A stretch of DNA of 64,000 nucleotides from Streptomyces showdoensis (GCF_039535475.1 NZ_BAAAXG010000026.1:2170001-2234000); one strand, 5' to 3'; shown: positions 34,527 through 43,206, counted from the stretch's first letter. Made by a program: numbers and translations. Notes: a model not told the origin generated them from the letters alone.

Positions 34527-35195
34527 TCACGGCCAGAGCAGTTCCCGCTCCCAGTCGCCGTTCGCCGCCCGCCGGTAGCGGAGCCGGACGTGCCGGCGCC
34601 GCTCGTCGCCCTGGAAGAACTCCACCTCGGCCGGCTCGACCACGTACAGCGTCCAGCTCGGCGCGTCGGCCTCCGGCTCCCGCAGCGCCCGGTCCCAGGC
34701 GGCGGCGCTCGCCTCGGCGAGGGCCGCCGTGGACTCCAGGACCTCGCTCTGGTGCCCCACGAGCGCGGAGGCGAGCGCACCGGGGGTACGGGCGTGGAGG
34801 TCGGCGTACGCCTCCTCGGGCGTCCCGGTGGACACCCGCCCCCGGATCCGGACCTGGCGGCCCTGGACCGGCCAGTAGAAGGTGAGCGCGGCCTCGGGCC
34901 GGCCTGCGAGCTGCCGCCCCTTGGCACTGCCCGCGTGCGAGGCGAAGTGCCAGCCCCGCTCGTCGGCGTCGTGGAGCATCACGATCCGCGCGTCCGGCCG
35001 CCCGTCCGCGTCGACGGTCGCGAGCGCCATGGTGTGCGGCTCCACGGCCTTGGCCTCCACGGCGGCCACGAACCACGCGTGGAAGAGCGGCAGCGGCTCG
35101 GCGGGCGCGTCGGCGGGCTCGAAGGCGGGCAGCTCGGTGTCCCAGACCCGGGACGACCGCAGGGCCTCGACGAAGGGTGACTGGCTGGTGTGCAT
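34527..35195 (-). CDS. Pyridoxamine 5'-phosphate oxidase family protein (PdxH-like)
   Basis: A 222-residue flavoprotein of the split-barrel fold. The order RIVMLHDADERGWHFASHAG, SAKGRQLAGRPEAALTFYWP, GRQVRIRGRV, then the C-terminal YVVEPAEVEFFQGDERRRHV and RLRYRR closely follows PdxH, which oxidises pyridoxamine or pyridoxine phosphate to pyridoxal phosphate with FMN. Length fits. Some Arg/Ser contacts of the E. coli enzyme are changed (RIVMLHDAD rather than RMVLLK), so an alternative pyridoxal or F420-type role is possible. Four in-frame codons upstream also allow a start at 35207. It is tail to tail with the broken acyl-CoA ligase, 7 bp apart. Confidence 0.8.
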   Translation of the reverse strand: MHTSQSPFVEALRSSRVWDTELPAFEPADAPAEPLPLFHAWFVAAVEAKAVEPHTMALATVDADGRPDARIVMLHDADERGWHFASHAGSAKGRQLAGRPEAALTFYWPVQGRQVRIRGRVSTGTPEEAYADLHARTPGALASALVGHQSEVLESTAALAEASAAAWDRALREPEADAPSWTLYVVEPAEVEFFQGDERRRHVRLRYRRAANGDWERELLWP

Positions 35196-35231
35196 GCCGC
35201 CCATCATGAGGCCCCGCGGGGGTGGGGGTCG

Positions 35232-38200
35232 CTATCGGGCGGTGTAGTAGCCGGCGATGTCGGCGAGGAGGTCGACGGTGCCGGAGTGGTTGTAGAAGGT
35301 GACCTTTCCTTCCTTCACCGGGACGACGACGAGGTTCGGGATCGTCTGGCCGGCGGTGAAGTTGAGGTTGGAGGCGGCGGTGCGGGTCGTCCCGTACGGG
35401 TAGACGGAGACGAAGCCGCCCGCGGTCGGGTTGGTCGCGGTCACGTTGAGGACGACCGCCGTGTACTTCGGGTCGACGTCGAGGCTGACGGTCTTGCCGG
35501 CCCCCACCTTGCCCTTGGCGACCCCGGTGCCGTTGCGGGTGTCCATGAGCCGCTTGGGCTGCATGCCGGTGAAGACGGAGCCGGTGTCCTTCTTGAAGTA
35601 GCCGGCGACGTCGGCGAGGAGGTCGACGGTGCCGTTCTTGTTGTAGAAGGTGACCTTGCCGTCCTTCACCGGGACGACGACCAGGTTGGGCACGGTCTGG
35701 CCGGCGGTGAAGTTGAGGTTCGAGGCGGAGGTCCGCTGGGTGCCGTGCGGGTAGACGGAGACGAAGCTGCCGGCGGTGGGGTTGGTCGCGGTGACGTTCA
35801 GGACGACGGCGGTGGCGCCCGGCTCGGTGACGGGCAGGGTGACGGTGCCGTTCGCGGCGAGCTTCGCCTTCGGGACGCCGGTGCCGTTGCGGGTGTCCAT
35901 GAGGCGCTTCGGGGTGACGGGCGTGTAGGCGGAGCCCGCCGTGCCCGCGGTGTAGTAGCCCGCGACGTCGGCGAGCAGGTCGACCGAACCGGCGCGGTTG
36001 TAGAACTTCACGCGGCCGTCGACGACCGGCACGGTCACCAGGTTCGCGGCGGTCCGGCCGGCCGTGAAGTTGAGGTTCGACGCGGAGGTCTGCCCGGTCC
36101 CGGACGGGTAGACGGAGACGTGGCTGCTCGACGTGGCGTTGGTCGCCGTCACGTTCAGGACGACCGCCGTCACACCGGCGGCCGGCACCCCGCCGGTTCC
36201 CGTCACCTTGAGGGAGACGGTCTTCCCGGCGCCGACCTTGGCCTTCGGGACGCCGAGGCCGGAGCGGGTGTCCATGAGGCGGGCGGGGGTGACGGGGGTG
36301 TAGGTGCCGGGGAGGGTGGTGAGGCCGACGTCGAACGCCCAGACCGTGCCGGTGCGGCGGAGGCCGGCTCCGACGCCGTTCGCGGGCTGCGCGTTCATGA
36401 CGTACGTGTACGTGCCGTCCTCGACGCCGCGGCCGAGGTCGTCCCGGCTGTCCCAGTCGACCGCGACGCCGGCACCGTTTCCGGTGGTGCCGCGGTACGT
36501 GCGGACGGTCTTGCCGGCCGGGTTCTTGATCTCGACGCTCCACGCCCCGACGGAACGGGACATGCGCCAGCGGAGCTGGCTGGTGCCGCCGGAGATCTGC
36601 CGCAGGTCCTGGTCGAGCAGTGTGAACGGCTGTGCGGCGACCGGGACGCGCTTGACGTGGATGTTCTTCTGGGCGTCGACGAACGCGACGTTCGCGCCGA
36701 ACTTGTCCACGGTCCAGGTGCTCCCGCGCCCGTCGGCGGCAGCCCAGGCGGGGACGGCCGCGAAGTCCGTGGTCAGTCCGGTGACGGCGTTCGTCAGGAG
36801 CAGCTTGTTCGCGGTCCGGTCGTGGCGCACGACGAAGCCGTCACCGAGCAGGGACTCGCCCGCCGGCACGGCGACGCTCCTCTTGGCCGTGAGGTCGTAG
36901 ATGCCGGCCTTGGCCGTCCCGCACGCCCAGTAGAGCCACCGGCCGACCGCCTGGAGCTCGGACGGCACGCAGCCGGAGCCGAGGTTGACCGCGGGGGAGG
37001 TCGCGCCGCTCAGCAGGTCGTAGGAGTTGACGGAGCCCGTCGAGGGGGCGGGCTTCCAGACCTTGGTGCCCCACAGGGCGGCGGCGGACTTGTGCAGGGT
37101 GAGGCGGACGTCCGGCTCGAGTGCGTAGTCGAGGTCGAGGTCGACCGCGTAGGTCGTGTCGCCGTTCTTCGCCAGGGCGAAACGGCCCGCGGCGTCCACG
37201 ACGGTGCCCGCGGAGGGCAGCTCGGCGGTGCGGTTGGGCGTGGCGTCCACCCAGGCGCCGTTCCCGAACGCGGACTCGCCGTCGCCGAGCGAGCGCAAGC
37301 CGGACGGCTTGTCCCAGAGCGGGCGGTTGCGCCGGTGCGGTTCGCCGGCGGAGGGCGTGCCGGTCGCGCTCGTGTCGACGTCGAAGAGCGCCGGGGAGGA
37401 GCCCACGACGGAGTCGGCGAAGTAGCTCAGCCGACCGCCGCCCAGGGCCAGGCCGTTGCGTGTCCCGGGGACGCGCGGGACGCTCTGCACGGTGGCGGCA
37501 CGGGGAGTGCCGTCCTCGCCGAGCGTGATGCGGTGCACCGCCCAGCCGGAGGCGCTGGTGCCGCCGACGGCCAGGACGCCGCCGTCGGGGGAGACGGTGA
37601 GGTTCGCGGTCGCGGCCGGGAGCAGGTCCGTCGTCGCGCCGCCGCCGAGAGGCACGGTCTGGAGCTTTTGGGCGAGGACGCCGCGCTGGTCGTAGGACGG
37701 GGCGGGGCGGACGAAGAGGACGTGGGTGCCGAGGACCGAGAACTCCACCTTGCCGAGGGAGTCGACCGGTGCCGGGACGACGGTGGTCACGGGCTGGGCG
37801 GAGGCGTCCGTGCGAGGCACCGTGTACAGCGTGCCGCTGCCGGTGGACCAGGCCAGGACGTGGTCCGGGGCGAGCCGGACGGTCGTGGCGTTCCGGAAGG
37901 CCGCGGGGAGCGGGGTCAGGGTGCCGGTCGCGTAGTGGAGGTAGAACAGGTCGCCGCCGAGGGAGGCACGGAGGACCGCGCCCCGGTCGTCCTGGCCGAC
38001 CCGGCTCAGCGTGCCGGTGCCCTGCGGTACGCCGGTCACGGGGGTCTCGACGATGCCGCCGTCCACGGAGCGCACCAGAGTGAGGGCCACGGACGTGCCG
38101 TCGGCCTGGGCCGTGCTGGTGACGATGCCGTCGGCGTTGTAGACCCCGTACCAGCCGCGGCCCGCGGGGATGGCGATCGTGGTCGTGGTCTGCTTCGCGA

Positions 38201-38537
38201 TGTCGGTCACGGTGACCGCGCCGCCGCCGGTGGTGATGTAGAGGCCGGAATGGCCGCTCTGGGCGGTCGTGGGCAGCGTGGTGCTCGCGCCGGAGGCGGT
38301 GTCCGTCCACAGGAGGCCGTCGGTCCCCTCCTGGCGGTGGACGTAGCCGGTGGCCCCGGCCTGGAGCAGGGTCTCCTCGCGCGGCTTGGCGCGTCCCGCG
38401 TCCGGGATCACGACCTCGTCGGCCGCCGGGGTCTCGTCGGCGAGGGCCGGGGCGGCCAGCGCGGTGGTGAGGCCGGCCGCGACGGCCAGGGTGGTCGCTG
38501 CCGCGAGCGTGGCGCGGGTGCGTATGCGGGTGTACAA
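35232..38537 (-). CDS. Large secreted protein: beta-propeller, FlgD-like Ig domain and three C-terminal repeats
   Basis: A 1101-residue exported protein. A TTG start at 38537 has GGAGGGG 6 nt upstream. The signal peptide (RIRTRATLAAATTLAVAAGL, then APALADE) has a clear Ala-x-Ala cleavage site. Residues about 40-660 are repeated WD40/TolB-type strands (for example VEFSVLGTHVLFVRP; LTVSPDGGVLAVGGTSASGW), probably a propeller. A FlgD-like segment follows (SVEIKNPAGKTVRTYRGTTG; VEDGTYTYVMNAQPANG, about 665-740). The last 360 residues are three copies of a roughly 118-residue module containing RLMDTR.G.GVPKAKV, AVVLNVTATN, SNLNFTAGQT and VDLLADVAGYY. Such repeats recur at the C-termini of streptomycete secreted proteins, and adhesion or surface retention is a guess. 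It has no operon partner. Confidence 0.82.
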   Translation of the reverse strand: MYTRIRTRATLAAATTLAVAAGLTTALAAPALADETPAADEVVIPDAGRAKPREETLLQAGATGYVHRQEGTDGLLWTDTASGASTTLPTTAQSGHSGLYITTGGGAVTVTDIAKQTTTTIAIPAGRGWYGVYNADGIVTSTAQADGTSVALTLVRSVDGGIVETPVTGVPQGTGTLSRVGQDDRGAVLRASLGGDLFYLHYATGTLTPLPAAFRNATTVRLAPDHVLAWSTGSGTLYTVPRTDASAQPVTTVVPAPVDSLGKVEFSVLGTHVLFVRPAPSYDQRGVLAQKLQTVPLGGGATTDLLPAATANLTVSPDGGVLAVGGTSASGWAVHRITLGEDGTPRAATVQSVPRVPGTRNGLALGGGRLSYFADSVVGSSPALFDVDTSATGTPSAGEPHRRNRPLWDKPSGLRSLGDGESAFGNGAWVDATPNRTAELPSAGTVVDAAGRFALAKNGDTTYAVDLDLDYALEPDVRLTLHKSAAALWGTKVWKPAPSTGSVNSYDLLSGATSPAVNLGSGCVPSELQAVGRWLYWACGTAKAGIYDLTAKRSVAVPAGESLLGDGFVVRHDRTANKLLLTNAVTGLTTDFAAVPAWAAADGRGSTWTVDKFGANVAFVDAQKNIHVKRVPVAAQPFTLLDQDLRQISGGTSQLRWRMSRSVGAWSVEIKNPAGKTVRTYRGTTGNGAGVAVDWDSRDDLGRGVEDGTYTYVMNAQPANGVGAGLRRTGTVWAFDVGLTTLPGTYTPVTPARLMDTRSGLGVPKAKVGAGKTVSLKVTGTGGVPAAGVTAVVLNVTATNATSSSHVSVYPSGTGQTSASNLNFTAGRTAANLVTVPVVDGRVKFYNRAGSVDLLADVAGYYTAGTAGSAYTPVTPKRLMDTRNGTGVPKAKLAANGTVTLPVTEPGATAVVLNVTATNPTAGSFVSVYPHGTQRTSASNLNFTAGQTVPNLVVVPVKDGKVTFYNKNGTVDLLADVAGYFKKDTGSVFTGMQPKRLMDTRNGTGVAKGKVGAGKTVSLDVDPKYTAVVLNVTATNPTAGGFVSVYPYGTTRTAASNLNFTAGQTIPNLVVVPVKEGKVTFYNHSGTVDLLADIAGYYTAR

Positions 38538-38682
38538 GTGATTCCCCTCCGAAGCCTGTTCAGGCAGAGGACGGGTGGCCTTCGTTCGCGCGTGCTCCGC
38601 GCGGCCCCTCCCGGCGCTTCCCGTCCGAAGGCGCGATCGTAACAGGGGCCCCAGCCGCACCGGAAGCGGGTTTCGAACGGGT

Positions 38683-40038
38683 TCAGATGCCCTGGAACGT
38701 CCCGTTCTCCGGCTTCATCCGGCCCGCCCCCTCCGTCGCCCCTCGCGCCTGCTCCCCGTACGCGGCGTGCTCCCCGTAGGTGGCGTGCTGCCCGTAGGCG
38801 GCGTGCTGCCCGTACGCGGCGTGCTGCCCGTACTCCTTCACCGGCACCGCGTCGGCCGCCCGCTGGATCTCCTCGCGGATCTTGCGGGCGATCAGGTTCT
38901 TCCACGGGGTCTTCGGCAGGGTCCGCACCAGGAACATGCGCAGGGCGATCTTCCGGCGGGACGAGACCGTCATCTCCTTCGCCATCTTCTCCGCGAAGCG
39001 CCGGTTGAGTTCGACGCCCGGCCGCATCACCTCCTCGTACGCCGCGAAGCCCGCCACGTGGTCGCCGCCCGCCGCCGCGAGTTCGCCGGCCAGGACGTAG
39101 GCGCCGGTGAGGGCGAGGCCGGTGCCCTGGCCCGAGGCGGGGGAGGTGCAGTGGGCGGCGTCGCCGAGGAGGACGACGCGGCCCCGGGACCAGCGGTCCA
39201 TGCGGATGGTGGCGATCGCGTCGAAGTAGAAGTCGTCGGCCTCCGCCGCGTCCGCGATCAGGTGCGGGATCTCCCAGTCGTCCCCCGCGAACGCGTCCGC
39301 GAGCAGGCGCTTCTGGGCGGGGGTGTCGCGGTGGTCGTAGGCGAGTTCGGCGGGGGAGGCGAAGACGAAGCAGTTCTTGGCGGCGCCCGTGCTCTCGCCG
39401 GAGGTGCTGTAGACGGAGACCAGCTTGCCGGGGCGGGCGTGGTAGGTCTCCCAGCGGTCCAGGCGGAGGCGGTTCGGGGCGGTGAAGATCGAGATGTAGG
39501 CGCCGAGGTGGTGCCGGAACCGCCGCTCGTCGCCGAAGACCAGCCGCCGGGTGTGCGAGTGCATCCCGTCCGCGCCCACCACCAGGTCGAAGCGGCGCCG
39601 GGTGCCGCTCTCGAAGACGACGTCGACGCCCTCGCCGTCGTCGTGCAGGGAGGCGATCGAGTCGCCGAAGAGGTACTCGACGTCCTCGCGGGTCTTCTCG
39701 TGGAGGATGCGGGCGAGGTCGCCGCGCATGATCTCGTCGTCCTGCTCCGCCCGGCCGCCGAAGATCTCGGCGGGCAGCTCGCCCACGGTGCGGCCCCGCG
39801 CGTCGACGTACGAGCCGCCCGCCATGTCCGTGGAGGCCGCGCGGACCTCGGCCAGGATGCCCATCCGCTCGCAGATCTCGATGGCCCCGCCGCGCAGGTC
39901 GACCTTGTAGCCGCCGGTGCGCAGTTCCGGGGCGCGCTCGACGACCGTGGGGACGAAGCCGTAGCGGTGCAGCCAGAGTGCGAGGGCGGGGCCGGCGATC
40001 GAGGCGCCGGAGATCAGGACCGTACGGGCTGCGCGCAT
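38683..40038 (-). CDS. FAD-dependent monooxygenase (PHBH/MhpA group)
   Basis: A 451-residue flavin hydroxylase. The FAD Rossmann start is TVLISGASIAGPALALWLHR, and the second FAD motif GRVVLLGDAAHCTSPASGQG, with the DG-like region LVVGADGMHSHTRRLVFG, is diagnostic. These enzymes use NAD(P)H and O2 to hydroxylate aromatic or polyketide substrates, or inactivate antibiotics such as tetracycline and rifamycin. The substrate here is unknown. AAGGAG lies 8 nt upstream of the ATG. The C-terminus carries four to five copies of a YGQHAA hexapeptide (about residues 404-428). A 42-bp imperfect palindrome precedes the gene. Confidence 0.87.
   Translation of the reverse strand: MRAARTVLISGASIAGPALALWLHRYGFVPTVVERAPELRTGGYKVDLRGGAIEICERMGILAEVRAASTDMAGGSYVDARGRTVGELPAEIFGGRAEQDDEIMRGDLARILHEKTREDVEYLFGDSIASLHDDGEGVDVVFESGTRRRFDLVVGADGMHSHTRRLVFGDERRFRHHLGAYISIFTAPNRLRLDRWETYHARPGKLVSVYSTSGESTGAAKNCFVFASPAELAYDHRDTPAQKRLLADAFAGDDWEIPHLIADAAEADDFYFDAIATIRMDRWSRGRVVLLGDAAHCTSPASGQGTGLALTGAYVLAGELAAAGGDHVAGFAAYEEVMRPGVELNRRFAEKMAKEMTVSSRRKIALRMFLVRTLPKTPWKNLIARKIREEIQRAADAVPVKEYGQHAAYGQHAAYGQHATYGEHAAYGEQARGATEGAGRMKPENGTFQGI
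38758..38829. repeat. 18-bp tandem repeat inside the monooxygenase gene
   Basis: Four full copies of an 18-bp unit (plus strand GTACGCGGCGTGCTGCCC and variants) at 38758, 38776, 38794 and 38812, with a partial fifth. It is in frame and encodes the YGQHAA/YGEHAA repeats. As whole codons are added, copy number can change without breaking the gene. Confidence 0.9.
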
Positions 40039-40090
40039 GGGGGGACTCCTTGTCGGTGGGTGCGGGGCCGTCGCGGCCCCGCACCCCCGA

Positions 40091-40132
40091 CTATACGGAT
40101 GTCCTACACGCCTGTCTATGACAACTGTATAG
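40091..40132. promoter_or_regulatory. Widely spaced palindrome upstream of the FAD monooxygenase
   Basis: CTATACGGATGT (40091-40102) and ACAACTGTATAG (40121-40132) are reverse complements at 10 of 12 positions, separated by 18 bp. It is A/T-rich compared with its surroundings and lies in the only gap between the thiolase stop and the monooxygenase start, so promoter or repressor binding is likely. Confidence 0.45.
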
Positions 40133-40135
40133 ATC

Positions 40136-41311
40136 TCAGTCCCGACCCAGGACGACCGTCCCCGACGAGCAGAACCAGCCCCCCGTCCCCGACGCCACCG
40201 CCAGCTCCGGCAGGGAGCCGTCCGGGCGGCGCACCTGGAGTCCCGGTGCCTCGCCGCGGAGCTGGCGGACCGCCTCGACGAGCAGGAACAGGCCCCGCAT
40301 CCCCGGGTGGCAGGCGGAGAGGCCGCCGCCGTCGGTGTTGACCGGCAGCCGTTCCCGCCGGTCCTTGTCCTGGAAGAACGCGCCCCCCTCGCCCTTCGCG
40401 CAGAAGCCCAGGTCCTCCAGCGTCACCAGGGTCATGTAGGTGAACGCGTCGTAGATCTCGGCGAGTTCGATGTCGGCGGGGGTCACGCCCGCCCGCTCGA
40501 AGGCCAGCCTGCCGCTGACCGCCGCCGGGGAGACCGTGAAGTCCTCCCACTCCGACATCGTGGTGTGCGAGACGTACTCCCCGGTGCCCAGCACCCAGAC
40601 CGGGGCCTTCGCCGTGTCCGGCACGTACTCCTCGGCCGCGAGCAGCACCGCGCAGCCGCCGTCGCTGCGGATGCAGCAGTGCAGCTTGGTGAAGGGGTCG
40701 GCGATCATCGGGCCGGCCAGCACCTCGTCGACGGTGACGGGGTCCCGGAACATCGCCTCCGGGTTGAGGGCCGCGTTCGCCCTGGCCTGGACGGCCACCT
40801 CGGCCAGCTGCTCCAGGGTGGTGCCGTACTCGTGCATGTGCCGGCGGGCGGCCATCGCGTACTTGGCGATCAGGGTGTGGCCGTACGGCACCTCGAACTG
40901 GAGCGGGCCGCGGGCGCCGAACGAGAGGTTGGAGGTGCGCCGCCGTGCCTTGATGTCGGCGCGGGCGGTGGAGCCGTAGACCAGCAGCACCGCGTTGGCG
41001 CGGCCGGTCGCGATGGCGTCGGCGGCGTGCGCGGCCATGACCTCCCAGGTGGCGCCGCCGACGGCGGTCGAGTCCACCCAGCGGGGCCGCAGTCCCAGGT
41101 ACTCGGCGACCTCCACCGGGGCGAGGGTGCCGAGGCCCGCCGAGGCGAGGCCGTCGATGACGGAGCGGTCGAGGCCGCTGTCCGCGAGGGCGCGGCGGGC
41201 GGCCTGGGCGTGCAGGGCGTAGGGAGTGGCCTCGTCGACGCGGCCGCAGTCGGAGAGGGATATGCCGACGACGGCGACGCGGCGACGGCGGTCCCCTGAG
41301 GTGGTGGGCAT
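40136..41311 (-). CDS. Thiolase-fold protein (lipid-transfer / SCP-x-like acyl-CoA C-acyltransferase family)
   Basis: A 391-residue cytosolic protein of the thiolase superfamily. It opens RVAVVGISLSDCGRVDEATP, has the second-strand region SAGLGTLAPVEVAEYLG, the central AEIYDAFTYMTLVTLEDLGF and the C-terminal LPVNTDGGGLSACHPGMRGL. The canonical nucleophilic Cys region reads VGGATWEVMAA with no Cys, as in Ltp-type proteins that act as retro-aldolases instead of thiolases (family knowledge). A C-terminal Cys-rich patch (GGWFCSSGTVVLG) is notable. A 21-bp operator begins 2 bp upstream of its ATG. It belongs to the catabolic set controlled by CTGACG-N3-CGTCAG sites. Confidence 0.83.
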   Translation of the reverse strand: MPTTSGDRRRRVAVVGISLSDCGRVDEATPYALHAQAARRALADSGLDRSVIDGLASAGLGTLAPVEVAEYLGLRPRWVDSTAVGGATWEVMAAHAADAIATGRANAVLLVYGSTARADIKARRRTSNLSFGARGPLQFEVPYGHTLIAKYAMAARRHMHEYGTTLEQLAEVAVQARANAALNPEAMFRDPVTVDEVLAGPMIADPFTKLHCCIRSDGGCAVLLAAEEYVPDTAKAPVWVLGTGEYVSHTTMSEWEDFTVSPAAVSGRLAFERAGVTPADIELAEIYDAFTYMTLVTLEDLGFCAKGEGGAFFQDKDRRERLPVNTDGGGLSACHPGMRGLFLLVEAVRQLRGEAPGLQVRRPDGSLPELAVASGTGGWFCSSGTVVLGRD

Positions 41312-41312
41312 G

Positions 41313-41333
41313 AATCTGACGGTACATCAGATT
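41313..41333. promoter_or_regulatory. CTGACG-type operator, thiolase gene
   Basis: AATCTGACG (41313-41321) and CATCAGATT (41325-41333) are reverse complements with one mismatch around GTA. It abuts the ATG at 41311, so the transcript would be leaderless or the site would block elongation. It is a member of the ten-site family seen across 41-62 kb. Confidence 0.75.
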
Positions 41334-41488
41334 TGGTGGATCCGGGGGTGGGGGCGGGGTGTCGGGGTCCGGCCCCCGCTCGGTCGCCGCCCGTCCGCCG
41401 TCCACCCCGGTCCGGGCGCCGCCCCCGTCGGGGGCCCTGTCGGACCGGGGGTGCCGTGGTCTGTGTTTCTGGCGCTCCCCGCCCTAAT

Positions 41489-41503
41489 ATGACGCCCCGT
41501 CAG
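41489..41503. promoter_or_regulatory. CTGACG-type operator, acyl-CoA dehydrogenase gene
   Basis: ATGACG-CCC-CGTCAG at 41489-41503: one mismatch from the perfect 6-3-6 palindrome, 18 bp before the ATG at 41521. The rest of the 41334-41488 gap is C/G-rich without visible genes. Confidence 0.7.
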
Positions 41504-41520
41504 TTACGGAGGGGAGCCCC

Positions 41521-42720
41521 ATGCGTACCGCCGCCGTCACCGAAGAGCAGCAGGAGATCCGCAGGACCCTGCGCGAACTCCTCGCCCAGCGGGCAGGACC
41601 GGCCGAGATCCGCGCCGCCGTCGCCACCCCCGAGGGATACGACGCCGGGCTCTGGGCCACCCTGGCCGGCACCCTCGGCCTGCCCGCGATCGCCCTGCCC
41701 GAGGAGTACGGGGGAGTCGCACGCGGCCCCGCCGCACTCGCCCTCGCCTGCGAGGAGACCGGCCGCGCCCTCGCCCCCTCCCCGCTGCTCGCCACCGCCG
41801 TCCTCGTCGCCCCGCTGATCGCCGCCCTCGGCACCGAGCGGCAGCGCGCCGAGCTGCTGCCCCGGATCGCCGACGGCTCCCTGACCTGCGCCCTCGCCGT
41901 GCCCGGGGGGTCGCTGCCGCTCGCCCTCGGGCTCACCGGCGACAACGCGGCCGAGCCCTGGGCCGGCGGTGGGCGCTCGGGCGGCGTCCAGGCCACCCGG
42001 CCCGCCGGCGGCGAGCACTGGTCGCTCTACGGCGAGGCCGTCCACGTCCTCGACGGGCACAGCGCCGGACTGCTCCTGGTCGCCGCGCACGCCGGCGGCT
42101 TCCCGCGCAGTCGCACCCTGCTCTTCCTCGTCCGCGGGGCGGAGGGCGCGGCCGGGCTCGTACGGCGGCGGCAGCCCGCCCTCGACGCCACCCGCTCCCA
42201 GGCCACCATCCAGCTCCGGGACGTGCCGGCGGAGCTGCTGGGGGAGGAGACCGGGGAGGCGCCGACGGTCCTCGCCGCGCTCGCCGCCACCGGACGCACG
42301 GCCGCCGTCGCGCTCGCCGCCGAGGCGGTCGGCGCCGCGCGCGCCGCCCTCGACCACGCCGTCGCGCGGCTCGGTGCAGGCGAGCGGCCCGGTGGCCCGG
42401 CCGGTTCCCTCCGGGCGGTCGAGCCCCGGCTCGCCGAGCTCCTGGTCCAGGTCGAGTCCGCCCGCTCGCTCACCTTCTGCGCGGCCCTCGACGGCGCGGA
42501 GCCGGAGGCCGGCGCGCTGGCCCTCGCCCAGGCCCTCGAAGCGCTGCGGGCCGCCGCCGCGGAGACCGCCCGGCCGCACGGCGGCATCGGCGTCACCGGG
42601 GAGCACGACGCCCAGCTGTACTTCAAGCGCGCGGCCGCCGACGAGCTCCTCTTCGGCCCCGCCCACCGGCTGCGCGCCCGCGCCGCCGAACGCAGCGGAC
42701 TCTTCGGAGAGGTGGCCTAG
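41521..42720 (+). CDS. Acyl-CoA dehydrogenase family protein
   Basis: A 399-residue FAD enzyme that would insert a double bond into an acyl-CoA. The N-terminal helical domain begins TEEQQEIRRTLRELLAQR; GLPAIALPEEYGGVARGPAA and EETGRALAPSPLL are typical of the branch of dehydrogenases acting on steroid or branched acyl chains. The FAD/C-terminal core ends in RPHGGIGVTGEHDAQLYFKR. The mid-domain (residues 125-230) is short and the usual flavin-contact WITN-like motif is not obvious. This matches the FadE-type subunits that form alpha2beta2 heterotetramers with an inactive partner, but no second dehydrogenase is adjacent. The next gene starts at the base after its stop. Confidence 0.87.
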   Translation: MRTAAVTEEQQEIRRTLRELLAQRAGPAEIRAAVATPEGYDAGLWATLAGTLGLPAIALPEEYGGVARGPAALALACEETGRALAPSPLLATAVLVAPLIAALGTERQRAELLPRIADGSLTCALAVPGGSLPLALGLTGDNAAEPWAGGGRSGGVQATRPAGGEHWSLYGEAVHVLDGHSAGLLLVAAHAGGFPRSRTLLFLVRGAEGAAGLVRRRQPALDATRSQATIQLRDVPAELLGEETGEAPTVLAALAATGRTAAVALAAEAVGAARAALDHAVARLGAGERPGGPAGSLRAVEPRLAELLVQVESARSLTFCAALDGAEPEAGALALAQALEALRAAAAETARPHGGIGVTGEHDAQLYFKRAAADELLFGPAHRLRARAAERSGLFGEVA

Positions 42721-43206
42721 ATGCCGATCGGACTGCGCCTGATGCAGAAGGTCTCCTCCACCCGGGCCTTCGCCAGGGTCGCCCCGCACTTCATCCCCGC
42801 CATGGACCGGACCGTGCACCGGCTGACCCGCGGCAAGGTGATGCTGAGCGCGCAGATGCTGCCGGGCGTGGTCCTCACCGCCAAGGGCGCGAAGTCCGGG
42901 CTGCCGCGGGTCACCCCGCTCGCCTGCATGCCGGAGCCCGCGGACGGCACCTGGCTGCTGATCGGCTCCAACTTCGGCCGCCCGGGACACCCGGCCTGGA
43001 CCGCCAACCTCCTCGCCCACCCGGACGCCGAGGTCAGCTGGCGCGGCGAGAGCTTCCCCGTGCGGGCCCGGCTGCTCACGGGGGAGGAGCGGGCGGCGGC
43101 CTGGCGGGCGGCGCTGGCCTTCTGGCCGCCGTACGCGACGTACCAGGCGCGGATCGACCGCGAGATCCGGCTCTTCCGGCTGACCCGGACCCCGGCGGAG
43201 GGGTAG
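42721..43206 (+). CDS. Deazaflavin (F420)-dependent nitroreductase-like protein, Ddn family
   Basis: A 161-residue split-barrel protein. The N-terminal MPIGLRLMQKVSSTRAFARV helix is followed by VLTAKGAKSGLPRVTPLACM and LLIGSNFGRPGHPAWTANLL, the F420-binding pattern of the mycobacterial Ddn/FDOR-A group, whose members reduce quinones or enones. The C-terminus WPPYATYQARIDREIRLFRL is typical. It begins immediately after the stop of the acyl-CoA dehydrogenase gene, so the two are coupled. An F420-dependent reduction is therefore likely part of the same pathway. A strong hairpin follows. Confidence 0.88.
   Translation: MPIGLRLMQKVSSTRAFARVAPHFIPAMDRTVHRLTRGKVMLSAQMLPGVVLTAKGAKSGLPRVTPLACMPEPADGTWLLIGSNFGRPGHPAWTANLLAHPDAEVSWRGESFPVRARLLTGEERAAAWRAALAFWPPYATYQARIDREIRLFRLTRTPAEG

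Noticed and set aside
32569..36543. 1324-codon open frame on the minus strand over the acyl-CoA ligase, PdxH-like and secreted protein genes
   Set aside because: It spans three unrelated genes, is low complexity, and reads through the 5' end of the secreted protein modules in the wrong frame.
35190..38642. 1150-codon open frame on the plus strand opposite the large secreted protein gene
   Set aside because: Gly/Asp/Arg/Val-rich shadow; the minus-strand product has a signal peptide, domain repeats and a ribosome site.
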